Assembly: GCF_964340395.1 (NCBI RefSeq)
Contig: NC_135551.1
Coordinates: forward strand, 15,648,003-15,712,002
Length of the DNA stretch: 64,000 nt
Direction of reading: 5' to 3'
From: Glandiceps talaboti
Taxonomy: Eukaryota; Hemichordata; Enteropneusta; Spengelidae
Shown here: positions 26,271-37,364 of the stretch, one piece after another
Layout of the letters: each line of letters opens with the position of its first letter
Position numbering within the stretch: the first letter of the stretch is position 1
Made by a program: the position numbers and the translations under genes
The notes under the pieces: generated by a model
Told to the model about the DNA's origin: nothing
What the model saw: only the letters and a program-made list of their open reading frames with translations
Database searches by the model: none

Positions 26271-26418
26271 CTAGCTTAGTGTTGATGTCCCAAACGTTAA
26301 ACAAGGCCTTTGGTTGTAGACTCTCTGTGACGCTTTCCAAGGGGGACATGGTTGATGGCAGCACATGCTGGATTGTCACAGCGCACACGCAGCCAAGCAC
26401 AGTCAAACTTTTTGTCAC
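26271..26418 (-). CDS. Candidate internal exon of an unidentified minus-strand gene
   Basis: The 148-bp block is preceded on the minus strand by TTCCTGCTTAG and followed by CTAG before GTAGGA, so both splice sites are present. An in-frame TAG immediately upstream means the frame must be entered by splicing. Its 49 codons read VTKSLTVLGCVCAVTIQHVL, PSTMSPLESVTES, LQPKALFNVWDINTKLG: a hydrophobic stretch (possible signal anchor or membrane helix) followed by a soluble segment. The block lies beside a CpG-containing region that could be the promoter. I do not recognise the protein, and the partner exons were not found. A chance frame cannot be excluded. Confidence 0.3.
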
Positions 26419-26429
26419 CTAAGCAGGAA

Positions 26430-26935
26430 CTATATTATCTAAGCGACAAGGGCAAACTGCACATTGGAAACAGTGCTCTACGCCCCTCGCTAAGATGTGA
26501 AGCTCCACCACTGCATCAGTCGCCTGCCAGGCTCTCCCTGCAGGCCCTGCCTGTCATCGTACGTGTTGTCTGGCCCAAATAGTGCGTTGTCAAAAGCATC
26601 GACAAGACTGCACACGAGATGTAGCTACTTCAACAATTCTGTCGTCTTCATGAAACTCCGTGAGTCCGTACCGTCGGTTATCTGATCGTACGAATGTTCG
26701 TAGCGGAGATGTTAACTAAAATGGTGGTTGTCGTCGGGTCAGGTGCATTTCAGCTTGGCTGTTAGTTTACACTCAGACGGAAACTTTCTTTCGACATAAA
26801 ACGGCCAAAATCCACTGAGGATGGGCACACATGCGCAGAACCCCAAAATAATGGAGGCGCGCGCATTCAACGTCACGCCTATTATATATGAAATATCTGA
26901 GAATTCAGTCTCATTGTTCGTCACCCGTGAGCGGA
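26430..26935. promoter_or_regulatory. CpG-containing candidate promoter region
   Basis: CpG dinucleotides are unusually dense for this window. TGCGCA (in CATGCGCAGAAC, near 26829), AAAATGGTGG (near 26718) and AATGGAGGCGCGCGC (near 26850) resemble NRF1- and YY1-type promoter elements. A minus-strand frame near 26500-26610 (DAFDNALFGPDNTYDDRQ) is open for about 35 codons but has no supported exon limits. Confidence 0.35.
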
Positions 26936-27079
26936 TTCAGATATAAATGTCGGTCGCTAGACGAAGAAAACACAGCGAACTGCAGTATAATTATATACGA
27001 CGAGGTTTGGAGAGAAAACCCAATGAACTCAAATAATTGTATGGTGAGGTTTGAAGAAAACTCCCCATATGGCTAATAA

Positions 27080-27454
27080 GGGAGCCTTCAGTATTTACAG
27101 GGGGGCAGAGGAAATCACACATGATCTGTTAGGTAAATAAAACATGACCCTCCCCCAATTCTCCGTTTGTAAAAAATGACCCTCCCCTTTGTCCCATTTT
27201 GTAAAACATGACCCTCCCCATGACAATTGCATATAGTGAACGTTAATCAATATTCCCATTATATGTATACATACAAATTAAATCATTTTGACTCTGTATT
27301 AGAAAGCAATATTTGTACAGATAAAGTGACAAACAGTAAAAACCTGGTTAGTTACCTTTCTCTTATAATCATACACAATCTAGTTAGTACCTAAAACGTG
27401 CTTCCATGTTGTGCATACTCTGCCTGATCTGGTCTCTTGTAAAAGTTCCCTGAT

Positions 27455-27509
<55 letters not shown>

Positions 27510-28020
27510 CCTTCACCTCTAGTATTGCCGTCATCAGTGTCACTCTAATCTGACTCACTGTCACTACTTGAGTCAGTACATGTATCACTGTCCGTGTTCT
27601 CTATTGCATTCAAAACTAAATCATCATCACTGCTACCATCACCATCCTATCTGAACAACAACATTCACGGACAGTGTGAGTGATAAGGTGAAATGGGTAC
27701 ACTCAAGAAAATTCTCTTTTTTTTCTTTTTTTAAAAATAAAATTCTTAAAATATATGTTTTTTTTTTATTTTTGTACTTTGGCATGTAAAGTGTACCCGT
27801 AAAAATAAATGTTGAGTGCTCATCTCACTTTTACATCTCAAAACACACAAAACAAATGGACAATAATTGAATCTTCAATTTGGTCACAAAACTACGGATT
27901 GTAACATGTGACCCTTCCCCAAACATTTTAATGCAAAATATGACCCTCCCCCAAAATCAGGTTTGTAAAATGTGACCCACCCCCGATTCCTCTGGCCCCC
28001 TGGAAATACTGAAGGCTCCC
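27080..28020. mobile_element. 941-bp PIF/Harbinger-like MITE
   Basis: GGGAGCCTTCAGTATTTACA at 27080 is mirrored by TGGAAATACTGAAGGCTCCC ending at 28020, giving ~37-bp inverted repeats that continue as GGGGGNCAGAGGAA. TAA flanks both ends (27077-27079, 28021-28023), the target duplication typical of PIF/Harbinger. Internal repeats of ATGACCCTCCCC and a (CAT)n tract are present; there is no transposase. Confidence 0.9.
27456..27509. repeat. (CAT)n microsatellite
   Basis: About 18 uninterrupted ATC/CAT units. The poly-Met frame on the minus strand across it is an artefact. Confidence 0.95.
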
Positions 28021-28349
28021 TAAAGGCGAGGTTTGGAGAGAGACCCCCCCCCCCCCCAGCAGTCTGAGGTATAATTATTCGGCGACGTTTGAAGAGAAAC
28101 GCCAGCGAACTGAAATAATTAGATGGTGAGATTTGAAGAGAAACCTCCAGATGCTAGATGTGATATGGCTGATACGGCGATATTTGGAGAGACTGAGATA
28201 TAATTATTCAGCGAGGTTTAAAGAAAAACGCCAGCGTACTTAGAATAGAATATAACCTTTATAAACTACATTTCTTCATAGGATTATACGGCGAGGTTTG
28301 AAGAAGAAACCAAGGCACCGTTAACGACGAAATTTAAACCCCAGCGGAA

Positions 28350-28940
28350 TGAAGGGATACCCCATTGACGTGTTACCCCGAAGATACGTGTCAGTCGTGT
28401 GCCTGTGGTTAGGCCTAGAAAAAAATAATTGTTTGGTTCCGGTTACCTTACCCCACCTCAGGGGGGGGGCACGATACCTACCACGTGATATGGTTTGACC
28501 CCTAGAACAATAGAGCGTGACCCCGCTGCACTACAACTTAGTACAAGCGAGTATTTCCCGTTTTTCAATGAATTTTGAGTGTATATGTAAATAATTTCTC
28601 AAGATAAATTCCACATTTGTTGTAAAGCTATAAAGCATCATCCCAAACTGCTTAAATAATATCAAAAACGTCCAGTTGTGAAATTATTTATGTTCGAATG
28701 CAGGAGACAGGTCAAACTACTTAGTCAGAGCTTTCGACGAACGCTATTTTCCGATGGTTTTTTCACAGAAGAACACCATGTATTCAATGAAAAAAATCAA
28801 CATTTATACATTTTGATTCATGATATTTACGTTATATCTTGCCACCACTAAATGCTCCACGAATAATGACTATACGGCAGCGTCAAAGACTAGTCGAAAC
28901 TGTCTTAATTTCAAGATGGCGACGCACGCCTCGTCATATT
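28350..28940. other. No gene; G-tract and E-box
   Basis: Contains a poly-G run (about 28460-28468) and CCACGTGATA near 28481, an E-box-like motif. There is no coding relic. Confidence 0.45.
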
Positions 28941-28947
28941 CCTATAA

Positions 28948-30143
28948 GGGGTGGACCATTTGATATCCTGGGGGAGGGGGCTTGGAAGATTTCGGGGGAA
29001 AAAAAGATGCCAAGTGGAAAAAAAATCCGGATATGAGTGGGTGATGGAAAAAAAAAGATGGACCACTGCTTCTAGAAAAAAAATATCTTGATAGGGAAAT
29101 GATGCACAGGTTTGAGTATACTGTTCAACCTGCTCGTACCTCTCCAACAGGACACTTGTCAAATCATGACAAACAGTTTCAAACACGTCAGGGACCAGTC
29201 AGTTTCGTTAGCCTGTGGTACATATATATATTTGTTCTTGTCTCTGTTTCTTTCATGAATGGTTTAAATATTACTTCATGTAAGGGTTCAAACATAACTA
29301 TACATACAATTATACATATAATCCATGTATTACCTAGCTACCACACTAGTTATATGTAATTTTTTGGCTGTTTCACAATCAGTGCTTCACTTATCTTGCA
29401 CTTTGGGGCAAAAGTGAACTTGACTGTTTTGTAACAGTAATCTTCATACTATTACTATCACTATTGGATAGTTTATAAAAGAACTTAATTATTGTCTGAA
29501 AGTGTCTGTGAATGGCCTAAACATTGCCTTTAGAAGTAAAAATCCTCCAGGGCCCTAGAACCCCCCCCCCCCATTCACACACACACACACAAGAGGTACA
29601 CATATTCCAGTCTCAAAGCTCTTCCTCTACAGCTTACTGTCAGATGCTATGAAACTTTATTCATGGGGTCAGTGACTTTTTGTTGGCCCAATGGAAAATA
29701 ACACTGACACCCCCCATCCCCCCAAGCTGGAGAAACTGACCGGTCTATCTAAATGTCTGAGCTCACCAATCAAGTTTCCGATTTGTATTTTCAGTGTGTC
29801 ATCATACCATGGCATAAAAACTGTCAATGATGTTTATTTAATTGAAAATCAAATATGTATGAAATATGTAGTTTTCTAAATAAAATATGTGTGTGATAGA
29901 ACAGCATCTTTTTACTCTCCGTATTACCCTGTGTGAAAACCAAACAGAAAATTGTGGCAACAAATGTAGGTGTTCAACGTTGACGTAAAAAAAATCCGGA
30001 TATCTCAAAGAAGCAAAGAAAAAAAAAGTTGCCAGCATAGGCGAAGGAGAAAAAAAAATTCTCAGGCAAGCAGGTGGGGAAAAAAAAATAATGACTCTCC
30101 ACCAATCTTCCAAGCCCCCCCAGGATATCGAATGGTCTACCCC
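28948..30143. mobile_element. 1196-bp PIF/Harbinger-like MITE
   Basis: GGGGTGGACCATTTGATATC at 28948 is mirrored by GATATCGAATGGTCTACCCC ending at 30143, continuing into CTTGGAAGATT on both sides. TAA flanks both ends (28945-28947, 30144-30146). Sub-terminal AAAAAAA-rich phrases (AAAAAAATCCGGATAT) are also mirrored. A poly-C run and (CA)n lie near 29560-29592. No transposase frame. Confidence 0.9.
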
Positions 30144-30149
30144 TAATGT

Positions 30150-31860
30150 AACGTTGTACTAGTAATACTAATAGTACCATACACTTTCGAACAAACCACT
30201 TTGCCAGAAATGCTGTTATAAATACAAAAAAAACACCGTAAATCTCACATTTTTATTTTATTTTATATAATTCATTTTTTCGTGTCATTGTCGTATAACT
30301 AGGGCCACCCTGGATACATTATGCAGCGATCACATATAAAATTTCTTACGGGAGTACTCCTCACACTCTCTGCAAGAAATGCGTCGAAGGCACAACCAGT
30401 TTCATTTCACTGGGAACAGCACGTATCTGAAACAATACACATGTAAAAATGTTAAACAACTACATAGTTTACTTGTCGACACGAGTGAAACTTCATTTTT
30501 CAGTAAGTACGGCAGGACAGAGAAAGCAGAAAGAACGTAAACTTATGGGCGTTAGACCGGGTGCGGTACGTTATGCCAGGCGTAGTGCACTGATCACCGG
30601 CAACTAGCGCACTAGACGTAGACGTCGATTGCTGGACGTTGAATGTCACAACTATCACAGTCATTAATTATCAATGGACATGTAGGTATCCAACAAATGC
30701 TGCCTTGAAGTTGATTCTAGAAAATGGAATATCCATGTGCTTTTTTCATTTTGGTAAAAACGCGACCGCGACCGCGACCTACCGTACCGAACTACAAATA
30801 CAATGAACTGCAGGCCGACATGTACACGTACGGTACGGTATACACGGTCACGTCGCTGAATACTTTTCGATCTGATTTGGTACCAGTATACATAATAAAT
30901 TACGATGGCAAAAATAAAGGAAAGACGAATTTAAAACGTATGAAACGTGACAATGTACGTACCTTGTCAATCTGTTGTCAACAGCGAATTTGTATCCAGC
31001 AGTACACAGTGCTAGGGGTAGGCAGGAAGTGCACTCGACAGTGTATCAATACTGAATGAGCTTCATTGCGCTGACGCGATAGCGTATCACGTGACTGGCA
31101 TCGTCCCCCCCCCTGCCCCACCTAGCTTTTCACTGCCGACCCTAAACTTGTTCTTTTTTTAAATATTCGAGAAATTAATAATAAAATTGCACTAATTGTG
31201 AAGTCTCGTGAGAAATAGTGGATGTGGAAATTGACATCAACTTAAAAAGACAAAATAAAACTGTTCTTCCAATCTGTAATGGCTGTACATCTGATAGGAA
31301 GAAAAACAACACAGAGACCATTTGGAAAAACAATGGAATCCTGAACTAGACACTCATACAGAAAAAAAGAATTATAACAAAATAAAAAAAAATCTACCTA
31401 CCTCACCTATTCTAAAATTGAGCGTAATCGGAACCACACAATTTTTTATTAGGCCATATCATGGAGATGAAATGCTTCGCCTTGGGACAAAATGTGAGCC
31501 GAAACGAAGTGCCTGGAGAACAGATCTAGACGGACATGGACACGCGTTTCAAGAAGAAAAGGAAACTTTTTTAAGACTAAACCAACAATCTGCAGAATTG
31601 TATTTCCCGTCAAGATTATTGACTTTATTGAGACTTTATTGACATTTTGAATTATTTACATCGAACATTCACACGATATTTTGAATTCGAATTTTATTTC
31701 AGCCTACCGATGGAAATTTTCCATTTGTGTGAGTTAGAATACTTTTTTTTGCGAACTGTATTTTATTCCCCCGCTGCACAAAAACCTAGGAACCCCCTTT
31801 TTGGAAATTTGTAAACACCTTCCAGTTATTAGTTATAACTTTGAAATGGAACTTCAACGT
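30150..31860. promoter_or_regulatory. CpG-containing stretch with palindromic E-box; no proven gene
   Basis: Between 30500 and 31100 CpG is locally frequent. TCACGTGA at 31087-31094 is a full palindromic E-box. On the minus strand ATTGACAAG before GTACGTAC (near 30960) and TTGTTTCAG (near 30430) look like a donor and an acceptor, but the joined sequence gives only about 22 codons before a stop. The plus-strand frame at 31322-31642 has no domain and no ATG near its start. Confidence 0.25.
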
Positions 31861-32048
31861 CTTAGGGACCGGACAGAATTTACGGCAGAGGGGGGGCCTG
31901 GGGAGAAATTGGGGGGGCCATGAAAAAAACGGGAGGCTTGAAGGGGGGGCCATGAAAATTCTCATGGTTTGAAAGGGGGGGGGCCGCGAAATATTTTGTC
32001 ATTGAAAAAAATTAATATGGAAAATTTAGCATTGCATGAGATAGCACT

Positions 32049-32049
<1 letters not shown>

Positions 32050-32129
<80 letters not shown>
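32050..32129. repeat. (TA)n microsatellite, left of palindrome
   Basis: Uninterrupted AT dinucleotides running into TATATACAGG, the start of the palindromic arm. Confidence 0.95.
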
Positions 32130-32132
<3 letters not shown>

Positions 32133-32166
32133 GTTTTGAAAATTTGAACCAAATTATATGCTATAG

Positions 32167-32215
32167 ACCCTACAGAACTGTTTCGTGAGGTGCGTAGTCC
32201 TCACTCATCAGGGGT
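32167..32215 (-). ncRNA. Hammerhead ribozyme core (minus strand)
   Basis: Exact mirror of the plus-strand core: stem I ACCC (32215-32212) with GGGT (32170-32167), CTGATGA (32211-32205), stem II GTGAGG/CCTCAC, GAAA (32184-32181), stem III ACAG-TT-CTGT, and the cleavage position after the A at 32171. All conserved core bases are present. Confidence 0.8.
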
Positions 32216-32250
32216 AGAATGGAATAACATAAAATTATTCCATTCTACCC

Positions 32251-32495
32251 CAATCTGATTAAAATCCGATGTAGATGTCGGCTAATCGTGCATTGCTATC
32301 TTACCATCGTTATTTAGCTTGAATTGACCTTCGTAGTAGATGTTTACGTTTTTAGCCTGATCGCCTCCTCTATTTAGAGGGGCGATCAGGCTAAAAACGT
32401 AAACATCTACTACGAAGGTCAATTCAAGCTAAATAACGATGGTAAGATAGCAATGCACGATTAGCCGACATCTACATCGGATTTTAATCAGATTG
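32251..32495. mobile_element. 245-bp long-inverted-repeat MITE (Mutator type?)
   Basis: CAATCTGATTAAAATCCGAT at the left is mirrored to CAGATTG at 32495. The arms are about 115 bp and perfectly matched, with the turn at CCTCTATTTAGAGG. ATTCTACCC directly flanks it on both sides (32242-32250, 32496-32504). Long arms plus a 9-bp duplication fit a Mutator-type MITE. A relative sits at 47241-47490. Confidence 0.85.
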
Positions 32496-32500
32496 ATTCT

Positions 32501-32549
32501 ACCCCTGATGAGTGAGGACTACGCACCTCACGAAACAGTTCTGTAGGGT
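32501..32549 (+). ncRNA. Hammerhead ribozyme core (plus strand)
   Basis: Stem I ACCC (32501-32504) pairs with GGGT (32546-32549). CTGATGA (32505-32511) is the first catalytic box; stem II GTGAGG (32512-32517) and CCTCAC (32526-32531) pair perfectly around an 8-nt loop; GAAA (32532-32535) is the second box. Stem III is four pairs with a two-base loop (ACAG-TT-CTGT), and the GTA triplet predicts cleavage after A32545. A very short stem III is typical of the type I hammerheads of Penelope-like elements and animal retrozymes. Stem I may extend through TTAT/ATAA in the uninterrupted ancestor. Confidence 0.85.
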
Positions 32550-32647
32550 CTATAGCATATAATTTGGTTCAAATTTTCAAAACCTGTATATAATTCGCTC
32601 TACTACCCGTATTGAGCACTTTTATGTGGTTTTATCTACATCCAGTC

Positions 32648-32648
<1 letters not shown>

Positions 32649-32720
<72 letters not shown>
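32649..32720. repeat. (TA)n microsatellite, right of palindrome
   Basis: Uninterrupted TA dinucleotides about 57 bp beyond the right palindromic arm. Confidence 0.95.
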
Positions 32721-32725
<5 letters not shown>

Positions 32726-32772
32726 TAGCATAGGACCTGATTTAGATAGGTGTTTTATTTCTTTCCTTGACA

Positions 32773-33006
32773 CTATTCTTGAGTTTCACTCTCAGACTCA
32801 CTAGAGTCTGAAGATGTGAGGCAAGACTTGTCTTTCTTTCTATCTAAAACCAGTGAAATTAAACTATTTCCCTCCTCAGAATCATCAAATGCATCTATCT
32901 GTACTAAATATTGTAAAGCATTTAGATGTCTGCGTGGTGTTAAGTGTTTTTTCATCAGTGACTTTGCACTAACTTTGGTAGTTGCCTTCTGGCCGTATAT
33001 ACTCAT
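32773..33006 (-). CDS. Hypothetical 77-residue acidic-tail protein within an element
   Basis: ATG at 33006 opens MSIYGQKATTKVSAKS and runs uninterrupted through LTPRRHLNALQYLVQIDAF to an acidic Ser/Glu tail (SSDSSESESETQE) and TAG at 32773. The basic N-terminal half and the acidic C-terminus are compositionally unlike chance AT-rich frames. It lies inside the TTA-flanked element next to the (TA)n tract. It could be the last exon of an element-encoded accessory protein or a captured host exon. No family recognised and no splice site assigned. Confidence 0.3.
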   Translation of the reverse strand: MSIYGQKATTKVSAKSLMKKHLTPRRHLNALQYLVQIDAFDDSEEGNSLISLVLDRKKDKSCLTSSDSSESESETQE

Positions 33007-33049
33007 CTGATCACTGTACAGTGTATTGAATACAATTCTGAATTTGCTG

Positions 33050-33330
33050 TCCCCATCATGAAGTCACAAATGCCTGACACTATAGGTTTAAATATGTATG
33101 GTTTTGGAACTGAAAGCATATTGATTACATCTAAGTATTCCACAACATTCTGAATTTCTTTGCACTTTCATGAAGTCACAAATGTCTTACATTTACATGT
33201 GTATTGGTAATGCATTTGGTGTAGGAAAGTGAAAGCTATATTTGTCAGACCTCAGTGTGCATAAAATCCTTAGTTTGCTAGCACTTCATGACATCACAAA
33301 TGTCTGACATTAGATAGTTATTGTGTTATG
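33050..33330. repeat. Three ~115-bp tandem units
   Basis: ATGAAGTCACAAATGCCTGA (33058), ATGAAGTCACAAATGTCTTA (33172) and ATGACATCACAAATGTCTGA (33288) mark three diverged units inside the Harbinger-like element. Confidence 0.7.
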
Positions 33331-33931
33331 AGTATAAATAGATATTTGAATACACTATGTAGGTGATGTGATGTCCTTAGATACTCCCCACAAATGTCCC
33401 CACTACAGTTTTTCAGAAATCACGCATGTGAATGTATGTTTACTCTGTGTCTGTGTTTCTGTGTATGTATCAGTGAATGACAGTTAAAACCACCACATCA
33501 AATGCCTAGGTATTAAGTGATGACTACTTATGGTGTCTAGTTGGGAAATAAACAAGATTATACCACATGTGTATGATTACATGTATGGTCAAAATGTTTT
33601 ATTTTGTTTTGTTTTCTAAAAAACTTCCTCTACAACTACTAAGTTGTTTGGGCTGAAATAGTAACATAATAGTAGTACCAAAAGAAATATTACAGTTGTG
33701 CTACAGTAACAAAAAAATTTGTACTCTTTTTAGTTATTGTAGGGGGCAGGATATTGTGCACTTTTTTTCTTTTTTTTTGGGGGGGGGGCCATGAAATTTT
33801 TATACTTTTGAAAGGGGGGGCTGTGAAATTTTGGTCACAGTGGATGGGGGGGCCAGGAAAAAAAACAAGTCAGAGATAATTTCTCCCCAGCCCCCCCCCC
33901 CCCCCTGCCGTAAATTCTGTCCGGTCCCTTA

Positions 33932-34765
33932 GTGAGGGGCAATGAAAAGAAACGCCCCGTACATTACTACGTATACGTATTTGGATTGTTTACATAGCGT
34001 ACGTACAGATTTCATATATAGCACATCATAGTATATTGTGTGGGCTAGACTTTGTTGATTCACCCGAGTAGGGTTTATGGTTTATAGAGCAACGAACAAA
34101 CAGGCGCAGTTTTATCGGTCCGATGTGACCCGTTTAGCAACCTAGTTTACTTTCCCATGTGTTAGTATAGCGATTCTGAATTCGAGTTTAATATTATAGT
34201 AGAATTTGTCGACGAGTCGACCCTTAGATTTGACGTCGGCAATTTTATGTAATCTGATTGGATAACGACCCTGGGCCTGGAGGACGTGATATTTTACAGG
34301 TCAAACAACCTTTTGTTATGACTGATAGTGATAGGTATAGATGGTTTCAACCACATATTCGAACCGCGAAGTGAAATGTCGTCAATTTCTAGCAGTTTTA
34401 CAGTTATTTTTAGCTGGAGCTATTCATATGCAAATTAGTATTTCCCTGTATAAGTGTTAGGTTCATTGGACAGACTTGGAGGTCTGTTCCAGGTACATTT
34501 CGTCGGACCAACAATTAGTTAACGAAATAGGATCAACGATTAGTCTACGGACGATTTATCCCCTGATTATCTTGTTTGGCATATGGTGCAGTAACCCTGT
34601 ATTGTAACTTTTTCCACGAACGAAATATTAAAGAAGTGAGGTGTTTTATTGAAGATGTTCTTGTTGAGTGTATTCTCTGGCGATCTTTGAGTCATCAACT
34701 CCATAGTACAGATCCCTCTCATCGATACTTGAACTATCGAATCCAGCGAAACATCGAATAGTCAT
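33932..34765. other. No gene seen
   Basis: Mixed-composition sequence with short frames only. No relic recognised. Confidence 0.45.
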
Positions 34766-34769
34766 CGAG

Positions 34770-34880
34770 AGGAGATCAACGGTAACACTACGAAAGAAGA
34801 TCATCGGTAAGCTCTTAATGCTACAAAAGAAGATCAACGGTAACACTACAAAAGAAGATCAACGTTAACACTATGGGAGA
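34770..34880. repeat. Short tandem repeats (~27 bp)
   Basis: Four diverged copies of AAAGAAGATCAACGGTAACA with variants ATCATCGGTAAGCTC and ATCAACGTTAACACT. Confidence 0.75.
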
Positions 34881-34989
34881 AGATGACGTCTACATATATT
34901 TATAATTTGGTTGGTGGCCAACCGAAGTTTGACGAATATTAAATGAAAGTCAGTCATCGCCTGGTGGCAGCTAGGGTTATTATCTTCAT

Positions 34990-35250
34990 CGAAGACAACG
35001 AATTTTCCCCTACCCCTAATTACACAATCTCCCTGTGTGGTGTGGTGTGGTGTGTTGTGTTGTGTTGTGTTGTGTTGTATAGTGTTGTGTTGTGTTGTGT
35101 TGTGTTGTGTTGTGTTGTGTTGTGCGTGATGAGTGAGTGGTGTTGTTAAAAGTCTCCCCATCGTTATCACTCACATAAAATATAACCAAAACACCAAACA
35201 TCCAAAATAAATACATATCACAGAATAAAGAGAAAGTCTGATACATAAAC
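34990..35250. repeat. Dispersed repeat tail with (TGTTG)n
   Basis: Relative of 5628-5860 (CCTAATTACACAATC, GTTAAAAGTCTCCCCATCG, CAGAATAAAGAGAAAG). The centre is a (TGTGT/TGTTG)n run from about 35037 to 35123; Thr/His/Asn-rich frames across it are artefacts. Confidence 0.75.
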
Positions 35251-35552
35251 ATAAATTGGAAATTTACAACCTGATAACGGCGGCGTAATTAAAATATGTT
35301 CATTTCATTTTCTACAAAACCATAATCTCAAATTTTATAAAGTGTCAATATCATCTCTTAGTATACAAAGTAAACTATGGAAATTTTGATATGGAATGTA
35401 AAGGGATAATTTTAAATAAAATAGTACATAAAATAATCAAGTAGAATGATATTAAGTAATATGTCAACCCGTCATGGGATTTATTTACAATAAAGGGGAA
35501 TTAAAAACATAGAAGTGAAAAATACACTTTATTATTTACTTACAACGACAAG

Positions 35553-35664
<112 letters not shown>

Positions 35665-35808
35665 TAAATCATATGTAGTGTACTGCACAATTGTAAGTCT
35701 AAAATATGACATAATGACAATGCATAAGTAGTATACACCATGATAATTATATGCAAACTTACCCACTGGATACAGGGATTTAGTGGAACACCATCCATCA
35801 CAAACGTA

Positions 35809-35921
<113 letters not shown>

Positions 35922-36692
35922 GTTAAAATAGTTAGGAATACACTGCTGTAGTATATCGACATGACTTATTTGTTAGAAGAGTACGTAGAAACAATTTGAT
36001 AAACCTTGTACTAGATGGAATATTTGAAGGGAAATATTAAAATAAATCTTTTTGTGATGCCATGTAAGGAAAAGAACAAATCGGAATTTACAACCTGATA
36101 ATGGTGTAAAACCAAAATGGCGTAATTAAAGTGTGTTCATTCTAATTTGCATAAAACCTTAATCTCATAAGTAACAATGTATCAATGTCATCTGTTAGTA
36201 TTTAAAGTACAATGTAATGGTTTGCAAAAGGGTGTTTGTGAATAAAATAGTATATGATATAATCAAGTAACATGATTTTAAGTAATATGCCAACTTGTCA
36301 TCGTATTTAGTGTATCGTCAATAATTCGAGAAATGAAAAGAGAATTGAATACAAATTCCTACACGATATTAATTATGATAACAGGATTAACGTGATTGAA
36401 ATGTTTTCATCATCTGTGAAACGTTCATCTCAACTTTAAAAAAAATAAAATTTATGGACTTTAATATATTTGATGACTATATGCTCCACTGGAAACAAAT
36501 CAACACTTATTTACTCTAAAAAACCCCAAGAAATATCGAAACAAAACAGTCTGTATGTACTGTACTGTACATTATAACAATTGTAAGTCTAGAAATATGA
36601 TATACTGATAATGCATAACTAGTATACACCATGACCATTAAATGTAAACTTACCTCAGGCTGGATACAGGGAATGAGAGGAACACCATCCGT

Positions 36693-36827
<135 letters not shown>

Positions 36828-37357
36828 TGAAATATATGAAATTATTAGTTAAACTCCTTATTGAATGCCTGGTTGTTGGTCTGCTCGTACGCTAACGAAA
36901 TACAATGCATTGTATTCAAGTATGAAAGTATACTTACTTTTATTCCCGTGAAATGATTTTGAAATGAATATTACCTCAAACACTTTCTTATTTAGCGTAT
37001 CAATAGAACGTTATTATTGGAGAAATCCTTGGTGATATCAAAATTGAAAAAAAAAATCGAAAATTGACTGAAATGTCTTCATCATGTGCGAAACGTTAAT
37101 CTCAACTTTAATATATTTGACGACTATAAGCTGTACTGAAAACAAATATACACTTTATTTACTTACTATAAGACAAGAAATACTGAAATATAACTGTAAA
37201 TCATATGTAGTGTACTGTGCACTATGACAATTTTAAGTCTAGGAATATGACATATTGATAATGCATAAGTAGTATACACCATGATAATTGTATGCAAACT
37301 TACCGGCTGGATACAGGGAATAAGTAGAACACCATCCATCATAAGGGAGGAGGGAGG

Positions 37358-37364
<7 letters not shown>

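Larger units (their letters stand above)
26940..28345. repeat. Degenerate ~45-60 bp repeat array, split by an element
   Basis: Recurrent phrases CGGCGAGGTTTGAAGAGAAA, CGCCAGCGAACTGAAATAAT and variants occur at about 27000, 27045, 28025, 28080, 28125, 28205 and 28290. The array is interrupted by the TAA-flanked element 27080-28020. Confidence 0.65.
32124..32592. repeat. Nested near-perfect palindrome carrying two hammerheads
   Basis: Arms 32124-32220 and 32496-32592 are perfect inverted copies over 97 bp, from TATATACAGG to GGGGTAGAAT. Just inside the left arm GGGGTAGAATGGAATAA is itself followed by TTATTCCATTCTACCCC, so the original palindrome centre was CATAAAA near 32230. A MITE (32251-32495) now splits it, flanked by 9-bp copies of ATTCTACCC. 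The whole structure lies between two (TA)n tracts. Confidence 0.95.
31865..33928. mobile_element. 2064-bp PIF/Harbinger-like element
   Basis: GGGACCGGACAGAATTTACG at 31865 is mirrored by CGTAAATTCTGTCCGGTCCC ending at 33928, and the similarity continues past a G/C homopolymer to CTGGGGAGAAATT. TTA flanks both ends (31862-31864, 33929-33931). Sub-terminal GGGGGGGCCATGAAA phrases occur near both ends. It contains the hammerhead palindrome, two (TA)n tracts and a short acidic reading frame. Confidence 0.9.

Noticed and set aside
31322-31642. 106-codon plus-strand frame
   Set aside because: It opens at TTG, has no recognised domain, and lacks splice signals.
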